From assembly GCA_015069465.1 (NCBI GenBank), contig SVIO01000010.1:1-50086 (forward strand): a DNA stretch of 50,086 nt, given 5' to 3'. This DNA is from Clostridiales bacterium (GTDB lineage: Bacteria > Bacillota > Clostridia > Christensenellales > Borkfalkiaceae). Below the pieces are notes generated by a model. The model ran no database searches. It saw nothing but the letters and a program-made list of their open reading frames with translations, and had not been told where the DNA came from. The position numbers were made by a program, and so were the translations under genes. Positions 1-8,529 of this stretch are shown in pieces. Numbering within the stretch: position 1 is the first letter of the stretch; every line of letters begins with the position of its first letter.

Positions 1-150
1 ACCATCCTTTTCCATACCTTCGCCAAGACGAGGGCTTTCTTTAAGTTGGTCTACAATTTGAAAATGACCAGTTTCTTTAACTTCTACTAAAAGTAATCTT
101 GCTGTATTCGAGCCTAAATCAATGATTGCAATTTTTTCCAATTTACTCAC
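1..150 (-). CDS. Ppx/GppA family exopolyphosphatase, N-terminal part (cut by window edge)
   Basis: Fifty codons reach the left edge of the window. The reading contains IDLGSNTARLLLVE near residues 10-23, the phosphate-binding start of the Ppx/GppA branch of the ASKHA ATPase fold. These enzymes hydrolyse polyphosphate or pppGpp. The GTG at 150 lies six bases after a TATAAT on the minus strand, so the message could be leaderless. A TTG nine bases further in has GGTGAG four bases before it and is an alternative start. Family assignment is firm from the motif; substrate cannot be decided from the N-terminus. Confidence 0.85.
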   Translation of the reverse strand, partial: MSKLEKIAIIDLGSNTARLLLVEVKETGHFQIVDQLKESPRLGEGMEKDG

Positions 151-156
151 CGTACC

Positions 157-206
157 ATTATAATATTTTTCGCACTAATTATAACACAAAATATTTTATT
201 TGTACA
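157..206 (-). promoter_or_regulatory. Candidate promoters of the Ppx/GppA gene
   Basis: Two minus-strand TATAAT hexamers lie at 162-157 and 183-178. The outer one has TGTACA (206-201) at a 17-base spacing. The inner one has only a weak GTTATA -35, but sits six bases from the GTG start. Which is used decides whether the mRNA has a 21-base leader or none. Confidence 0.45.
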
Positions 207-344
207 TACCTTTTTTAAAATTTTGTGCAAATTTTTTTATTTTTTTAATAATATTAGTTTTAGCAAGGTTTTATCTAATGATTTTAACACATATAAAGCA
301 ATATATTGCGTTATTTTTTTGCATTTTTTGCAAATTTTAATTAA

Positions 345-371
345 AAGACTTTTGTGCTATTTGCACAAAAG
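345..371 (-). terminator. Candidate terminator after the TauE/SafE pair
   Basis: A nine-base-pair hairpin, CTTTTGTGC at 349-357 pairing with GCACAAAAG at 363-371 around a five-base loop, lies just beyond the stop of the transporter gene at 377. On the minus strand it is followed by only a short T-rich run, so termination may be weak. The rest of 151-345 is AT-rich, with no gene that I can support. Confidence 0.5.
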
Positions 372-376
372 CTAGT

Positions 377-748
377 TTAACTTTTATTATATTTTACGCC
401 ATCTATAAATTGAAATACCGATAGTAACAATAAAAAAGCACCAAAACAGCGCTTAAGAAGATTGCCACTCATTGTTTTTGCCAAAAAACAACCTATAACG
501 CAAGTTATTGCGCCCGAAATTATGATTATAATAACATTTTCATATTTTACAAGTCTATTCTTGATATGAATTATAAGCGCCACTATTGCCATGGGAATAA
601 ACCCTATTAAGTTTATTGCTTGCGCCGTATGTTGAGAAACCGAATAAAAAATAGTGATAAGTGGAATTAAAAGCGTTCCCCCACCCATTCCCATACCACC
701 TAAAAGTCCACCAATTATCCCAGCCACAATATACCATATAAATTGCAT
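377..748 (-). CDS. TauE/SafE family membrane permease, second half-length subunit
   Basis: The 123-residue hydrophobic protein begins with a glycine-rich membrane segment (GGLLGGMGMGGG) typical of the start of each TauE/SafE (DUF81) repeat, and has about four membrane spans. Family members are usually about 250 residues with two such repeats and export sulfite, organosulfonates or related anions. This gene carries one repeat, and its upstream neighbour carries another, so the two products probably form a heterodimer. I chose ATG at 748 because GAGG lies five bases upstream; an in-frame GTG at 754 has no usable site. The gene follows its partner by about 15 bases. Substrate is unknown. Confidence 0.75.
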   Translation of the reverse strand: MQFIWYIVAGIIGGLLGGMGMGGGTLLIPLITIFYSVSQHTAQAINLIGFIPMAIVALIIHIKNRLVKYENVIIIIISGAITCVIGCFLAKTMSGNLLKRCFGAFLLLLSVFQFIDGVKYNKS

Positions 749-763
749 CTTCACCTCATATCA

Positions 764-1159
764 TTAAAAAAATAGCATTTTTCCACCAGCAACTGCCATC
801 GCAACAGAAAAGATAATTATAACCCACTTTGATGAAAGTTTTGATAGTAAAATCGCCCCAACGGCGCCACCCACAACTATGCCAATCGTAACCGGAACAC
901 CAACTTCTAGGTTAAACTTGCCAAAAGTACAATATAATATGCCACTTATTATCGATAATGGAAGTATAATTAAAATTGCCGTAGCGTGTGAATTTTTTGA
1001 GTGATATTTTAAGAATTTAGTTAACATTGGGACAACGACCATTCCACCACCACCACCAAAAAGCCCGTTTATAAAGCCTGAAATTGCACCCGTAATTACA
1101 CTTAATAGTGTTTTATATTTAACTTGTTTTACTTCTCTTTTCTCTTGCCTTTCTTTCAT
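764..1159 (-). CDS. TauE/SafE family membrane permease, first half-length subunit
   Basis: The 131-residue protein has a short basic N-terminus followed by a hydrophobic glycine-rich segment (GFINGLFGGGGGMVVVP) and about four membrane spans. This is one repeat of the TauE/SafE transporter fold. It lies directly upstream of a second half-length gene of the same family, suggesting a split transporter rather than a truncated one. I see no clear Shine-Dalgarno sequence. A GATAAT lies eight bases before the ATG, so a very short or absent leader is possible. The transported anion cannot be inferred from sequence or neighbours. Confidence 0.75.
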   Translation of the reverse strand: MKERQEKREVKQVKYKTLLSVITGAISGFINGLFGGGGGMVVVPMLTKFLKYHSKNSHATAILIILPLSIISGILYCTFGKFNLEVGVPVTIGIVVGGAVGAILLSKLSSKWVIIIFSVAMAVAGGKMLFF

Positions 1160-1236
1160 TTAAGAATATTATCTGCAATAAAAATAATTTTTTACCAATT
1201 TTTTAGAAAAAAAAGGTATATTTGCTTGTTTAGTTC

Positions 1237-1265
1237 TTGATTTTTTTGTCTAAATATTATATAAT
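1237..1265 (+). promoter_or_regulatory. Promoter of the 1044-residue lipoprotein gene
   Basis: TTGATT at 1237-1242 and TATAAT at 1260-1265 are separated by exactly 17 bases. Transcription would start near 1272, leaving a leader of about 65 bases before the ATG at 1337. Confidence 0.7.
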
Positions 1266-1336
1266 AATCTCAATATGTAAAAATGTGTTTATTACTTGGC
1301 TTTGTGCTGAGAAAATAAAAGTGTAAAAGGTGAATT

Positions 1337-4300
1337 ATGACGAGAAAAACTAACTCAAAATTTCCAACAATTAAAAAACTTCTTGTTTTTATTCTTGCAA
1401 CATTAATGTGCTTATCTTTATTTATGGCTACTGCGTGCAAAGAAGACGACCAAGCCGACAAGATACCAGAATATTCTTATTCTGATAAAGTTGATGGGGA
1501 AATAAAAAATCCTTCATTTACTTTTGGCACACAATCTATGAAATATTCAGACTATCCAAAAACAACTGTTGATGGTTGGTCATTTACTAAAGTTGCAACA
1601 TCTAAGTCTGGCGTAGTTGACGTTTCTAACTATGGTTGGACAGCACTTATGTCAAACTTATATAAAGATGATGGTTTATTGTCATATGTCAAATACATCA
1701 ATGACTTTGATAATGACGATATTAGAGAAATAATCAAAGATGGTAACGACGACAAAACTGTTACTACCGATGAAATCAAACAATACATCATCGAAAATTA
1801 TTTCTTAGTACCAGAAACTAAAGACCCTAATGTTAAGTATGCTTTTGAAAATCCTGGCACTCACGCAAATGATATCGACAACAAAGTATACATGCTTAAC
1901 AACTACACTAAAGGTTCTTTTGCACATGGCTGTGTACAAACTGTTACATCTGCAACAGAAATTACATTAAAGCAAGGCGAATATGCAAAAGTTAGTGCTT
2001 GGGTAAAAACTGCAAACCTTAACACCGATTACACTGAAAACTTATACGGCAAGCCAATTGGTGCTAGTATTTCAATTAAAAACACATTTAATGGCTCAAC
2101 ACAATCAAATTATGGTATTTATAACATTACAAATAATGTTTGGAAACAATTTACTTTTTATATAAAAGCCGATGCTGTTTTTGAAACTAAATTCACCTTA
2201 CAATTAAGTTTAGGTCACGACAATTATTCTGCAACAGGCACTGTATATTTTGATGATATTAACGTTGAATTGTTAGATGCTGATGAATACAACACAAGCA
2301 TTGCTAATTATACAAACACAACATTGAATACTGTTTCATATAACAATAAAGATGCTAAACCTATGGTTAACGCATCTAATTATGACGACAATACATTGTA
2401 TCTTTATGATATGAATGTTAATATCGCAGACATTTCTGGATATTCAAGTTTTGTAAGTTTCCATACTAATACAGATGACCAAGAGTATTATGGATTTACA
2501 CAATATAAAGGTGGCAATTTTACTGGTAACTATAATAATGCTGCATCAGTTACCCTTACCCCAAAAACTAATTTAGATGCACCTTATGGCATTTCAGAAG
2601 GTCTTGAAGTAAAACTCAACAACCCTGCAAGTTATTCTATCAAACTTGACAATAATGGCCAAGCATTTAAACTTAACGGAGAGAGTTATTCTGCAATTAC
2701 TTTCTTTGTAAAGAACAATCTCAATAAACTTTATTCGCCAAATATTATAATAAACGTTCAAGATAAGTTTGGCACAGAAATTGTTGAAAGACCAGCAGTT
2801 GCAACAATTTCTGAGGCTAGTGGTGAGTGGGCAAAATACACCATCACTATTATGAATAACTTTGATGAAGATAAACACACTACACCACGTGAGTTTTATC
2901 TAGAAATAGTTATCGGTCCAGATGAATACACTTCAGCAATTGATAATTATGCTCTTGGCACCGTAACAATTACTGAGCCTATCATTTCTTCTGGTAAGAC
3001 ATATCAATATGCAACAGAACAAGATGAAGAAAATGAAATTGAAACATCTAATTATCAATATTATAAACTTCTTTCAAGCACATCAGCAGGAACTACTGCA
3101 CTTTATGCTGGTTATTCAGAAGACTATACACCAAACGAAGCAGACACCGAGTCTTATTCACTAGTTGTTGCTTCAAGTAGCATTGGTCAAATTCTTAATA
3201 ACCCAACTACACCAAGATTTTATACCGGTATCGAATCTGGACATTACTATATTACAGGTAATGAACAAGATACTATCAAAATCAACAACAATGCTTACGC
3301 AGGTTTAGTTAATAGTAAATACCTAAACAACTATAAACAAATTACTAATCTTGCCGATATCGAAGATGCACTTAACTATACTGATGATGGTAGCATTCAA
3401 CCACTTATGATTAAAACTGAAGGCAAGAGTTATGGTTACATTAGTGAAAACTATAGCATCGGTGCTAATTCTTATGCAAAAGTTTCAGTAAAAGTTAGAG
3501 TATATGGTGCAGATGCATACATTTATATTGTTGACACATCTAAAACTGAAAAAACTGTAATGAAACTTGATTCATTTACTGTTAACACTGCTGAAGGCGA
3601 ATATGATAATAACGGCCAAGTTGTTGACAATAAAGAATTGCTTTTAGTTATTGATGAGACAATGCTAGATGACGCTGGTTGGGTTACTGTTGAATTCTAT
3701 ATCGCCACTGGCGCAACAGAAAAAGATTTCAGAGTTGAACTTTGGAACGGTGCTCGTGACAATACCACTGCCCTAACCGAAAACGGATATGTTTTCTTTG
3801 ATGACATTATAGTAAAAGAAGCAAATGCTTTTGAAGAACATAATCGTTGGCAAGATGCTTTAACTGAAGATATTTCACCACTTTATAATCAAGGTAGCAA
3901 TATTGAAAACCCAACAGATTTAATTCTTTATCAAAGAGAATTAACAGCACTTGAGAAAAAGTACAACGCTGAAGAAAACGGCAATATATCTTATGCACCT
4001 AACTATGTTTGGGCAAAAACATATAAAATGATTTATGCAATTTATAACACTATCGACCCAACAGAAGTTGACCCTTATGCTAGCGATGTAGAAGAAGATA
4101 CAACTCAAGATGAATCATTATATGAAACAGACCCTGCTACATTCTGGTTATCATTATCTTCTATAGTTATCGGCGTTGCTCTCATTGTTGCAATCATAAT
4201 GCTCTTTATCAAGAACTTTAGAAATAGACGCAGAGCAAACAGAAATGATGCAAAATCACACTTTACAGTAAGAAGCAGAACAAAGAAACCTGCTAAATCT

Positions 4301-4471
4301 AAGGTAGAAGAAATTGACATCGACATTGATGATATTGATATAAACATTGATGAGCCAACAAACGAAGAAGCAAACAATGATGAGCAATCTTTAGATTCTT
4401 ATGTTTATGGCGATGTTCAAGTTTTTGGTGACGAAGATAAAGCAGATGAAAACAAAAACGAAAACGACTAA
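1337..4471 (+). CDS. Large surface-anchored lipoprotein with carbohydrate-binding-like modules
   Basis: This 1044-residue protein has a basic, hydrophobic signal peptide ending in ATAC, with a possible lipidated Cys34; the lipobox is imperfect (Ala at -3). The ectodomain holds three beta-rich stretches, near residues 170-315, 395-545 and 690-840. Two end in a hallmark of jelly-roll carbohydrate-binding folds (YFDDINVELLD, FFDDIIVKEA). A membrane span at about 936-958 is followed by a basic stop-transfer run and an 85-residue acidic tail with alternating Ile and Asp. No catalytic domain is recognisable. AAGGTG precedes the ATG by six bases. A surface-binding or scaffold role is inference; I do not recognise the family. 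Confidence 0.7.
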   Translation: MTRKTNSKFPTIKKLLVFILATLMCLSLFMATACKEDDQADKIPEYSYSDKVDGEIKNPSFTFGTQSMKYSDYPKTTVDGWSFTKVATSKSGVVDVSNYGWTALMSNLYKDDGLLSYVKYINDFDNDDIREIIKDGNDDKTVTTDEIKQYIIENYFLVPETKDPNVKYAFENPGTHANDIDNKVYMLNNYTKGSFAHGCVQTVTSATEITLKQGEYAKVSAWVKTANLNTDYTENLYGKPIGASISIKNTFNGSTQSNYGIYNITNNVWKQFTFYIKADAVFETKFTLQLSLGHDNYSATGTVYFDDINVELLDADEYNTSIANYTNTTLNTVSYNNKDAKPMVNASNYDDNTLYLYDMNVNIADISGYSSFVSFHTNTDDQEYYGFTQYKGGNFTGNYNNAASVTLTPKTNLDAPYGISEGLEVKLNNPASYSIKLDNNGQAFKLNGESYSAITFFVKNNLNKLYSPNIIINVQDKFGTEIVERPAVATISEASGEWAKYTITIMNNFDEDKHTTPREFYLEIVIGPDEYTSAIDNYALGTVTITEPIISSGKTYQYATEQDEENEIETSNYQYYKLLSSTSAGTTALYAGYSEDYTPNEADTESYSLVVASSSIGQILNNPTTPRFYTGIESGHYYITGNEQDTIKINNNAYAGLVNSKYLNNYKQITNLADIEDALNYTDDGSIQPLMIKTEGKSYGYISENYSIGANSYAKVSVKVRVYGADAYIYIVDTSKTEKTVMKLDSFTVNTAEGEYDNNGQVVDNKELLLVIDETMLDDAGWVTVEFYIATGATEKDFRVELWNGARDNTTALTENGYVFFDDIIVKEANAFEEHNRWQDALTEDISPLYNQGSNIENPTDLILYQRELTALEKKYNAEENGNISYAPNYVWAKTYKMIYAIYNTIDPTEVDPYASDVEEDTTQDESLYETDPATFWLSLSSIVIGVALIVAIIMLFIKNFRNRRRANRNDAKSHFTVRSRTKKPAKSKVEEIDIDIDDIDINIDEPTNEEANNDEQSLDSYVYGDVQVFGDEDKADENKNEND

Positions 4472-4487
4472 TAATTAGTCTAGAATA

Positions 4488-4526
4488 AAAAAATCTCAAC
4501 GAGTTTCGTTGAGATTTTTTATTTTT
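4488..4526 (+). terminator. Rho-independent terminator after the lipoprotein gene
   Basis: A 15-base-pair stem (left arm 4488-4502, right arm 4506-4520, loop GTT) with core TCTCAACGA is followed by a T-rich run. It lies 17 bases after the stop codon. Confidence 0.9.
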
Positions 4527-4602
4527 AAACAATATTAACTTAATTTCTTTTAATAACAAACAATAAAAGAATACCTTTTTTTAAATTGCATATATATAAT
4601 GT

Positions 4603-5655
4603 ATGGCAAAAATAATTTTAACTGGTGGTGGCACGGCTGGTCACGTAACACCACATTTAGCAATATTACCATATATCAAAAAAGATTTTGATTCTATTTA
4701 TTATATTGGCAGTGAAAATGGAATAGAAAAAAACATAATTAAGCAAGCAAGCATTCCCTACTATTCTGTTCCTTGCGCAAAACTAAACAGAAGTTTTACT
4801 TTTAAGAATTTTACTATTCCAATAAAACTAATTTCTGGATATATTAAGGCAGGAAAGATACTTGATATGATTAAACCAGATATTATATTTTCAAAAGGAG
4901 GATATGTGGCTGTGCCAATAATTCTCGCTGCAAAAAAACGAAAAATACCTATAATTGCTCACGAAAGTGATTATTCAATAGGACTAGCAAATAAATTGAC
5001 TGCAAAATATTGCAAAAAAGTTTTAACATCGTTTAAAGACACTGCAAAATCATTAAAAAATGGTGAATTTGTTGGCCCACCCATTAGAAAAAATCTTTTG
5101 AGCACAAAACCTAACGAATCGCTAGAATTTTTTGGTTTTACGGGAAATAAGCCTATACTTTTAATTACCGGTGGCAGTCAAGGTGCAATGGCAATAAATA
5201 CTGCAATAAGAAATTCTTTAGAAAACCTTTTGCCAAAATTTGATATTATTCATATATGTGGCAAAGGTAATTTATCTAAAGATATTAAAAATAAAGGGTA
5301 TTTTCAAACCGAATACCTAAATAATATAGAAATTGCATTTAGCGTTTGTTCGGTTTGCGTTTCTCGTGCCGGCTCAAATACAGTTTTTGAACTTTTAGCC
5401 TTAAAAATCCCTTCAATTTTAATTCCATTACCAAAGGGAAATTCTCGTGGAGACCAAGTGGTAAATGCCGAATATTTTCAAAAACTAGGTTTAGTAACTG
5501 TTTTACCACAAAATGTTCTTACACCAGAATCACTATCTCTAGCCATAAACTCAACTTATTCTAATAGGCATAACTTAAAAAGAAGTTTTGATGAGTCACC
5601 TATAACAGATTCTAGCAGGCAAATTTCTCGCATACTAATAGAATCAATAAATTAA
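4603..5655 (+). CDS. murG: UDP-GlcNAc:lipid I N-acetylglucosaminyltransferase MurG
   Basis: The 350-residue product has the MurG signature set: GGTAGH at 9-14 in the lipid-binding N-domain, SKGGYVAVP near 97-105, HES at 120-122, GGSQGA at 190-195, and RAGSNT at 255-260 followed by E263 in the UDP-GlcNAc-binding C-domain. MurG converts lipid I to lipid II on the inner face of the membrane during peptidoglycan synthesis. The gene stands alone between two terminators rather than in a division/cell-wall cluster. No Shine-Dalgarno sequence precedes the ATG, and TATA-rich sequence runs almost up to it, so a leaderless message is possible. The start agrees with the conserved N-terminus. Confidence 0.93.
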   Translation: MAKIILTGGGTAGHVTPHLAILPYIKKDFDSIYYIGSENGIEKNIIKQASIPYYSVPCAKLNRSFTFKNFTIPIKLISGYIKAGKILDMIKPDIIFSKGGYVAVPIILAAKKRKIPIIAHESDYSIGLANKLTAKYCKKVLTSFKDTAKSLKNGEFVGPPIRKNLLSTKPNESLEFFGFTGNKPILLITGGSQGAMAINTAIRNSLENLLPKFDIIHICGKGNLSKDIKNKGYFQTEYLNNIEIAFSVCSVCVSRAGSNTVFELLALKIPSILIPLPKGNSRGDQVVNAEYFQKLGLVTVLPQNVLTPESLSLAINSTYSNRHNLKRSFDESPITDSSRQISRILIESIN

Positions 5656-5867
5656 AAAGTCTTAGAATATATATTTCTTTCTATTTGATTTAATCCCTTT
5701 ATATTTTCAAAATATTTTGAAAGGCAACTATCTTGCCTTTCATTTTTATTTTTTGCGCAATAAGAATATCTTACCTTCGTTTCTCTGTTTTCATTGATAA
5801 TTGTAAATGTTTTTTTTCTTTTTGTTACATTTCTCTTTAATAACTTGTTGAATAAATTTTTTATCAT
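5652..5867 (-). CDS. Possible small basic protein, divergent from the WYL regulator
   Basis: A 71-codon frame starts at an ATG preceded by AGGGG at a seven-base spacing, an unusually good ribosome-binding site for chance. The product is rich in Lys, Asn and Arg, with no recognisable domain. It is transcribed away from the WYL regulator, and the operator lies between them, the usual place for a regulator's target. Against it, the murG terminator hairpin (5719-5741) lies within the frame, the composition could come from AT-rich DNA, and there is no clear minus-strand promoter. Treat as a candidate only. Confidence 0.3.
   Translation of the reverse strand: MIKNLFNKLLKRNVTKRKKTFTIINENRETKVRYSYCAKNKNERQDSCLSKYFENIKGLNQIERNIYSKTF
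5719..5755 (+). terminator. Rho-independent terminator after murG
   Basis: GAAAGGCAA at 5719-5727 pairs perfectly with TTGCCTTTC at 5733-5741 around a five-base loop, and a T-rich run follows to 5755. It lies about 64 bases after the murG stop. Confidence 0.8.
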
Positions 5868-5907
5868 ATGTTATCCCCTTTTTTTTCTTAAGAATAACAT
5901 AATATAA

Positions 5908-5957
5908 TGACATACGCTTGTCATATATTTGACAAAAATGCAACTTTATTATATAAT
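5908..5957 (+). promoter_or_regulatory. Consensus promoter overlapped by a triple TGACA operator (WYL regulator)
   Basis: TTGACA (5929-5934) and TATAAT (5952-5957) are both perfect and 17 bases apart. Three alternating half-sites, TGACA (5908), TGTCA (5919) and TGACA (5930), are spaced 11 bases centre to centre, and the last overlaps the -35. Protein bound here would face one side of the helix and cover the promoter. Autoregulation by the adjacent WYL protein is the simplest reading, but it is inference. Confidence 0.8.
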
Positions 5958-5977
5958 TTAATAAAGGAGAGATAATT

Positions 5978-6910
5978 ATGAAATATGAAATAATGCTTAG
6001 AATTTTGTTTGAACTTATGTCCAAAAAATGCGTTAAAGCATCCTATTTAGCAGAAAAATATGAAGTTAGCGTTAGAAGTATTCACAGATATATAAATTGT
6101 TTAGAACTCGCAGGAGTGCCTATATATACAATTCGTGGCAACAATGGTGGCTTTGCAATTATAGATACGTTTAAGTTTTCTTCTACATTTTTGACACAGC
6201 AAGAGTTTGAACAAACAATCGGTGCTCTTACTGCAATTACATCAAGCGTACCAAACAACGATATAACAAACGTTATAAACAAGTTAAAATCAGTTATAAG
6301 AAACGAATATAGTGGTGTTAACTTAAAGAGTGGGAACCTTATCATTGATGCTGGTCCTTGGGGCGATACCGTTGGATATAAAGCAAAACTTAATGTATTG
6401 CAAAAATGTATAGAAAGCAATAATAATATTTTGATTCGTTATCATGATAGAAATGGTGAAATTACTGAAAGAATTATAGAGCCACACGTTATTGTGTTCA
6501 AGCAAGGGCTTTGGTATGTTTTTGCATATTGCCATTTAAGAAATGATTTTAGATTTTTTAAGACAGGTAGAATTGAGCAAGCAACTATATTAAACCAAAA
6601 ATTTGAAAGAAAAGATATATCCCAACAAGACCTACCACTAAGTTTTTGGCAAGGCGACACTACCACTCAAGATGTTATATTTGAAATTGATAAAAAGTGT
6701 TTATCAGACATTGAAGAGTGGTTAGGAATTGAAAATATTACATTTAAAAATGGTAAGCATATTGCCGAAGTTAAACTTCCTTTTGATAATGGTCTTATTT
6801 CAAAAATTATTTCATATGGAAACGGAATTAAGGTAATTTCACCTATTTCTTTGCGTGATGAAGTTATAAACTCAGCAAAAGCAATTATTGAAAAATATAA
6901 TAACAAGTAA
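5978..6910 (+). CDS. HTH-WYL domain transcriptional regulator (YafY type)
   Basis: The 310-residue protein has an N-terminal winged helix-turn-helix of the HTH_11 type (about residues 16-60, including YLAEKYEVSVRSIHRYI and a GGF wing). A WYL domain follows at about 150-210, with LWYVFAYCHLRNDFRFFK containing the W179-Y180 signature, then a WCX-like C-terminal extension. WYL proteins are usually regulators that sense small molecules or nucleic acids through the WYL domain. The start is set by AAGGAGA seven bases upstream. The gene stands alone with its own promoter, operator and terminator. The regulated target is unknown; the only divergent candidate is the small frame at 5652-5867. Confidence 0.88.
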   Translation: MKYEIMLRILFELMSKKCVKASYLAEKYEVSVRSIHRYINCLELAGVPIYTIRGNNGGFAIIDTFKFSSTFLTQQEFEQTIGALTAITSSVPNNDITNVINKLKSVIRNEYSGVNLKSGNLIIDAGPWGDTVGYKAKLNVLQKCIESNNNILIRYHDRNGEITERIIEPHVIVFKQGLWYVFAYCHLRNDFRFFKTGRIEQATILNQKFERKDISQQDLPLSFWQGDTTTQDVIFEIDKKCLSDIEEWLGIENITFKNGKHIAEVKLPFDNGLISKIISYGNGIKVISPISLRDEVINSAKAIIEKYNNK

Positions 6911-6918
6911 ATAAATAC

Positions 6919-6950
6919 AAAAAAAGACGCCAAATAGCGTCTTTTTTAAT
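6919..6950. terminator. Bidirectional terminator between the WYL gene and gpsA
   Basis: AAAAAAGACGC and GCGTCTTTTTT form an 11-base-pair stem around a six-base loop, with T runs on both strands. It can end the WYL transcript on the plus strand and the gpsA transcript on the minus strand. Confidence 0.85.
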
Positions 6951-6966
6951 TTTATAATAATAAATA

Positions 6967-7926
6967 TTAAAACTCTTTTCTTGTACTACGAGAAAACAAC
7001 TTAATAAATTCGTTTAACGGCTCTTTATTTTCGTAAAGAATAGAATAAACTGCATTCGTTATAGGCAAATCTACATTATACTTAATTCCAAGTTCTCGCA
7101 TTGCCTTTGCCGTGCTAACACCTTCTGCAAGTTTAGAAAACTCTTCACCTTTAACATATTTTTCGCCAAAATTTCTATTGTTTGAATATGGCGAAAAGAG
7201 TGTTGTTTCATAATCGCCCAAGTGACATAAACCATAAGCAGAAAGTTCGTTTCCACCCATTGCTTTTATAAGTCTTGCAACTTCTCTCGCTCCACGAGCC
7301 ATTAGTGGACCTTTTAAGGTTGTATATCCACCACCATCTAACATTCCAGCAGCAATACCCATAACGTTTTTTGCAGCAGCACCTATTTCGCTACCAATAA
7401 TATCATCGCCATAATAAAAACGAATTAAATCACTACGAAGATTATCAGCCAAAAATTTAACAAGTTCTTTATTATTAGAATCGATTACCATGCAGTTAGG
7501 ATAACCTTGCGTAAATGCTTGAATATGCCCTGGACCTACCCAAACGGCAACATTATCACTATTTACCCCACTTTCGATAACGACTTCAGAAAGGCGTTTT
7601 CCTGTTTCAACTTCTATACCTTTCATACATAAAACGAACTTTTTATTTGAAATGTCGTATTTTAATACATTTTTCATAAAAGAACGAAGATTTTGCGCAC
7701 TAATAGAAATGATGATTACATCACTACTTTCAACAGCGTATTTTAAGTCGTCTGTTAAATTTATACGCTTATCAAGTTCAACATATTCATTTTTCCCTGA
7801 GACTTTAAGCACATTAAAACTCTTGCTATCGCTTCTACCCCATTGAACAACATTATGCCCATTATTTACTAGATACCAGCCGATAAAAGAGCCCCAACGC
7901 CCACAGCCTAAAACAGAAATGTTCAT
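6967..7926 (-). CDS. gpsA: NAD(P)-dependent glycerol-3-phosphate dehydrogenase GpsA
   Basis: The 319-residue protein starts with a Rossmann dinucleotide motif, GCGRWG at 7-12. It has the two lysines expected of the family, K102 in CMKGIE and K186 in GAAAKNVMG, and the conserved stretch LMARGAREVARLIKAMG. GpsA reduces dihydroxyacetone phosphate to sn-glycerol 3-phosphate for phospholipid synthesis in the cytoplasm. The usual GPS-type loop reads GPGHIQAF here and the C-terminal region is divergent, but length and order of motifs fit. AGGTGA precedes the ATG. It begins eight bases after the recR stop and is the last gene of the dnaX-ybaB-recR-gpsA run before the bidirectional terminator. Confidence 0.88.
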   Translation of the reverse strand: MNISVLGCGRWGSFIGWYLVNNGHNVVQWGRSDSKSFNVLKVSGKNEYVELDKRINLTDDLKYAVESSDVIIISISAQNLRSFMKNVLKYDISNKKFVLCMKGIEVETGKRLSEVVIESGVNSDNVAVWVGPGHIQAFTQGYPNCMVIDSNNKELVKFLADNLRSDLIRFYYGDDIIGSEIGAAAKNVMGIAAGMLDGGGYTTLKGPLMARGAREVARLIKAMGGNELSAYGLCHLGDYETTLFSPYSNNRNFGEKYVKGEEFSKLAEGVSTAKAMRELGIKYNVDLPITNAVYSILYENKEPLNEFIKLFSRSTRKEF

Positions 7927-7934
7927 AAAATCAC

Positions 7935-8528
7935 CTATAAAGTTTTTCTATCCACAAATGCTCTTGCAAGGCTTACTTCATCTGCATATTCAAGGTCAGT
8001 GCCTATCGGTATGCCATGTGCAAGTCGTGTAACATTTATTCCAAGTGGTTTTAATAGCCCAGAAATATACATTGCCGTTGCTTCGCCTTCTACATCTGGG
8101 TTTGTTGCCATTATAACTTCTTCAACATTGCCCCCTGCAACACGATTAAGTAGTCCTTTAATATTGATGTCGTTTGGGCCAATTCCATCAATCGGTGAAA
8201 TTGTGCCGTGTAAAACGTGATATACACCATTGAATTCGTTTAGTTTTTCAATAGCAACAACATCTTTTGGGTCTTTAACAACACATATAGTTTTATCTTG
8301 GCGATTTTTACAAATATCACAAACTTCGCCTTCAGAAAAATTGCCACAAATTGTACAATAATGCACGTTTTTCTTTACATTCAAAATTGCATCAGCAAAT
8401 TCTTTTGCTTCTTTTTCAGACATGTTTACAACTTTATATGCAAAGCGTTGAGCCGTTTTTGTGCCAACACCGGGCAATTTAGAAAATTCGTTTATAAGCC
8501 TGCCTATAGGCTCGATATAAACTTTCAT
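7935..8528 (-). CDS. recR: Recombination mediator protein RecR
   Basis: The 197-residue protein shows the standard RecR order: a helix-hairpin-helix (LPGVGTKTAQR near 18-28), a four-cysteine zinc site (C58, C61, C70, C73), a Toprim domain with the acidic stretch NPDVEGEATA, and a C-terminal part containing ARAF. RecR works with RecF and RecO to load RecA at gaps. The gene follows ybaB by one base and dnaX just before that, the common dnaX-ybaB-recR arrangement, so co-transcription is expected. Length and motifs are complete. Confidence 0.96.
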   Translation of the reverse strand: MKVYIEPIGRLINEFSKLPGVGTKTAQRFAYKVVNMSEKEAKEFADAILNVKKNVHYCTICGNFSEGEVCDICKNRQDKTICVVKDPKDVVAIEKLNEFNGVYHVLHGTISPIDGIGPNDINIKGLLNRVAGGNVEEVIMATNPDVEGEATAMYISGLLKPLGINVTRLAHGIPIGTDLEYADEVSLARAFVDRKTL

Positions 8529-8529
8529 T

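Noticed and set aside
1237..1265. Shared regulation of the lipoprotein and AraC-type genes because both promoters contain TTTGTCTAAA and TATTATATAATA
   Set aside because: The overlap lies in spacer and -10 sequence of AT-rich promoters; without a third example it is probably chance.
4105..4559. Antisense frames opposite the lipoprotein tail, up to 90 codons
   Set aside because: They mirror the repeated Ile-Asp and Glu codons of the real gene, have no ribosome-binding site and run through its terminator.
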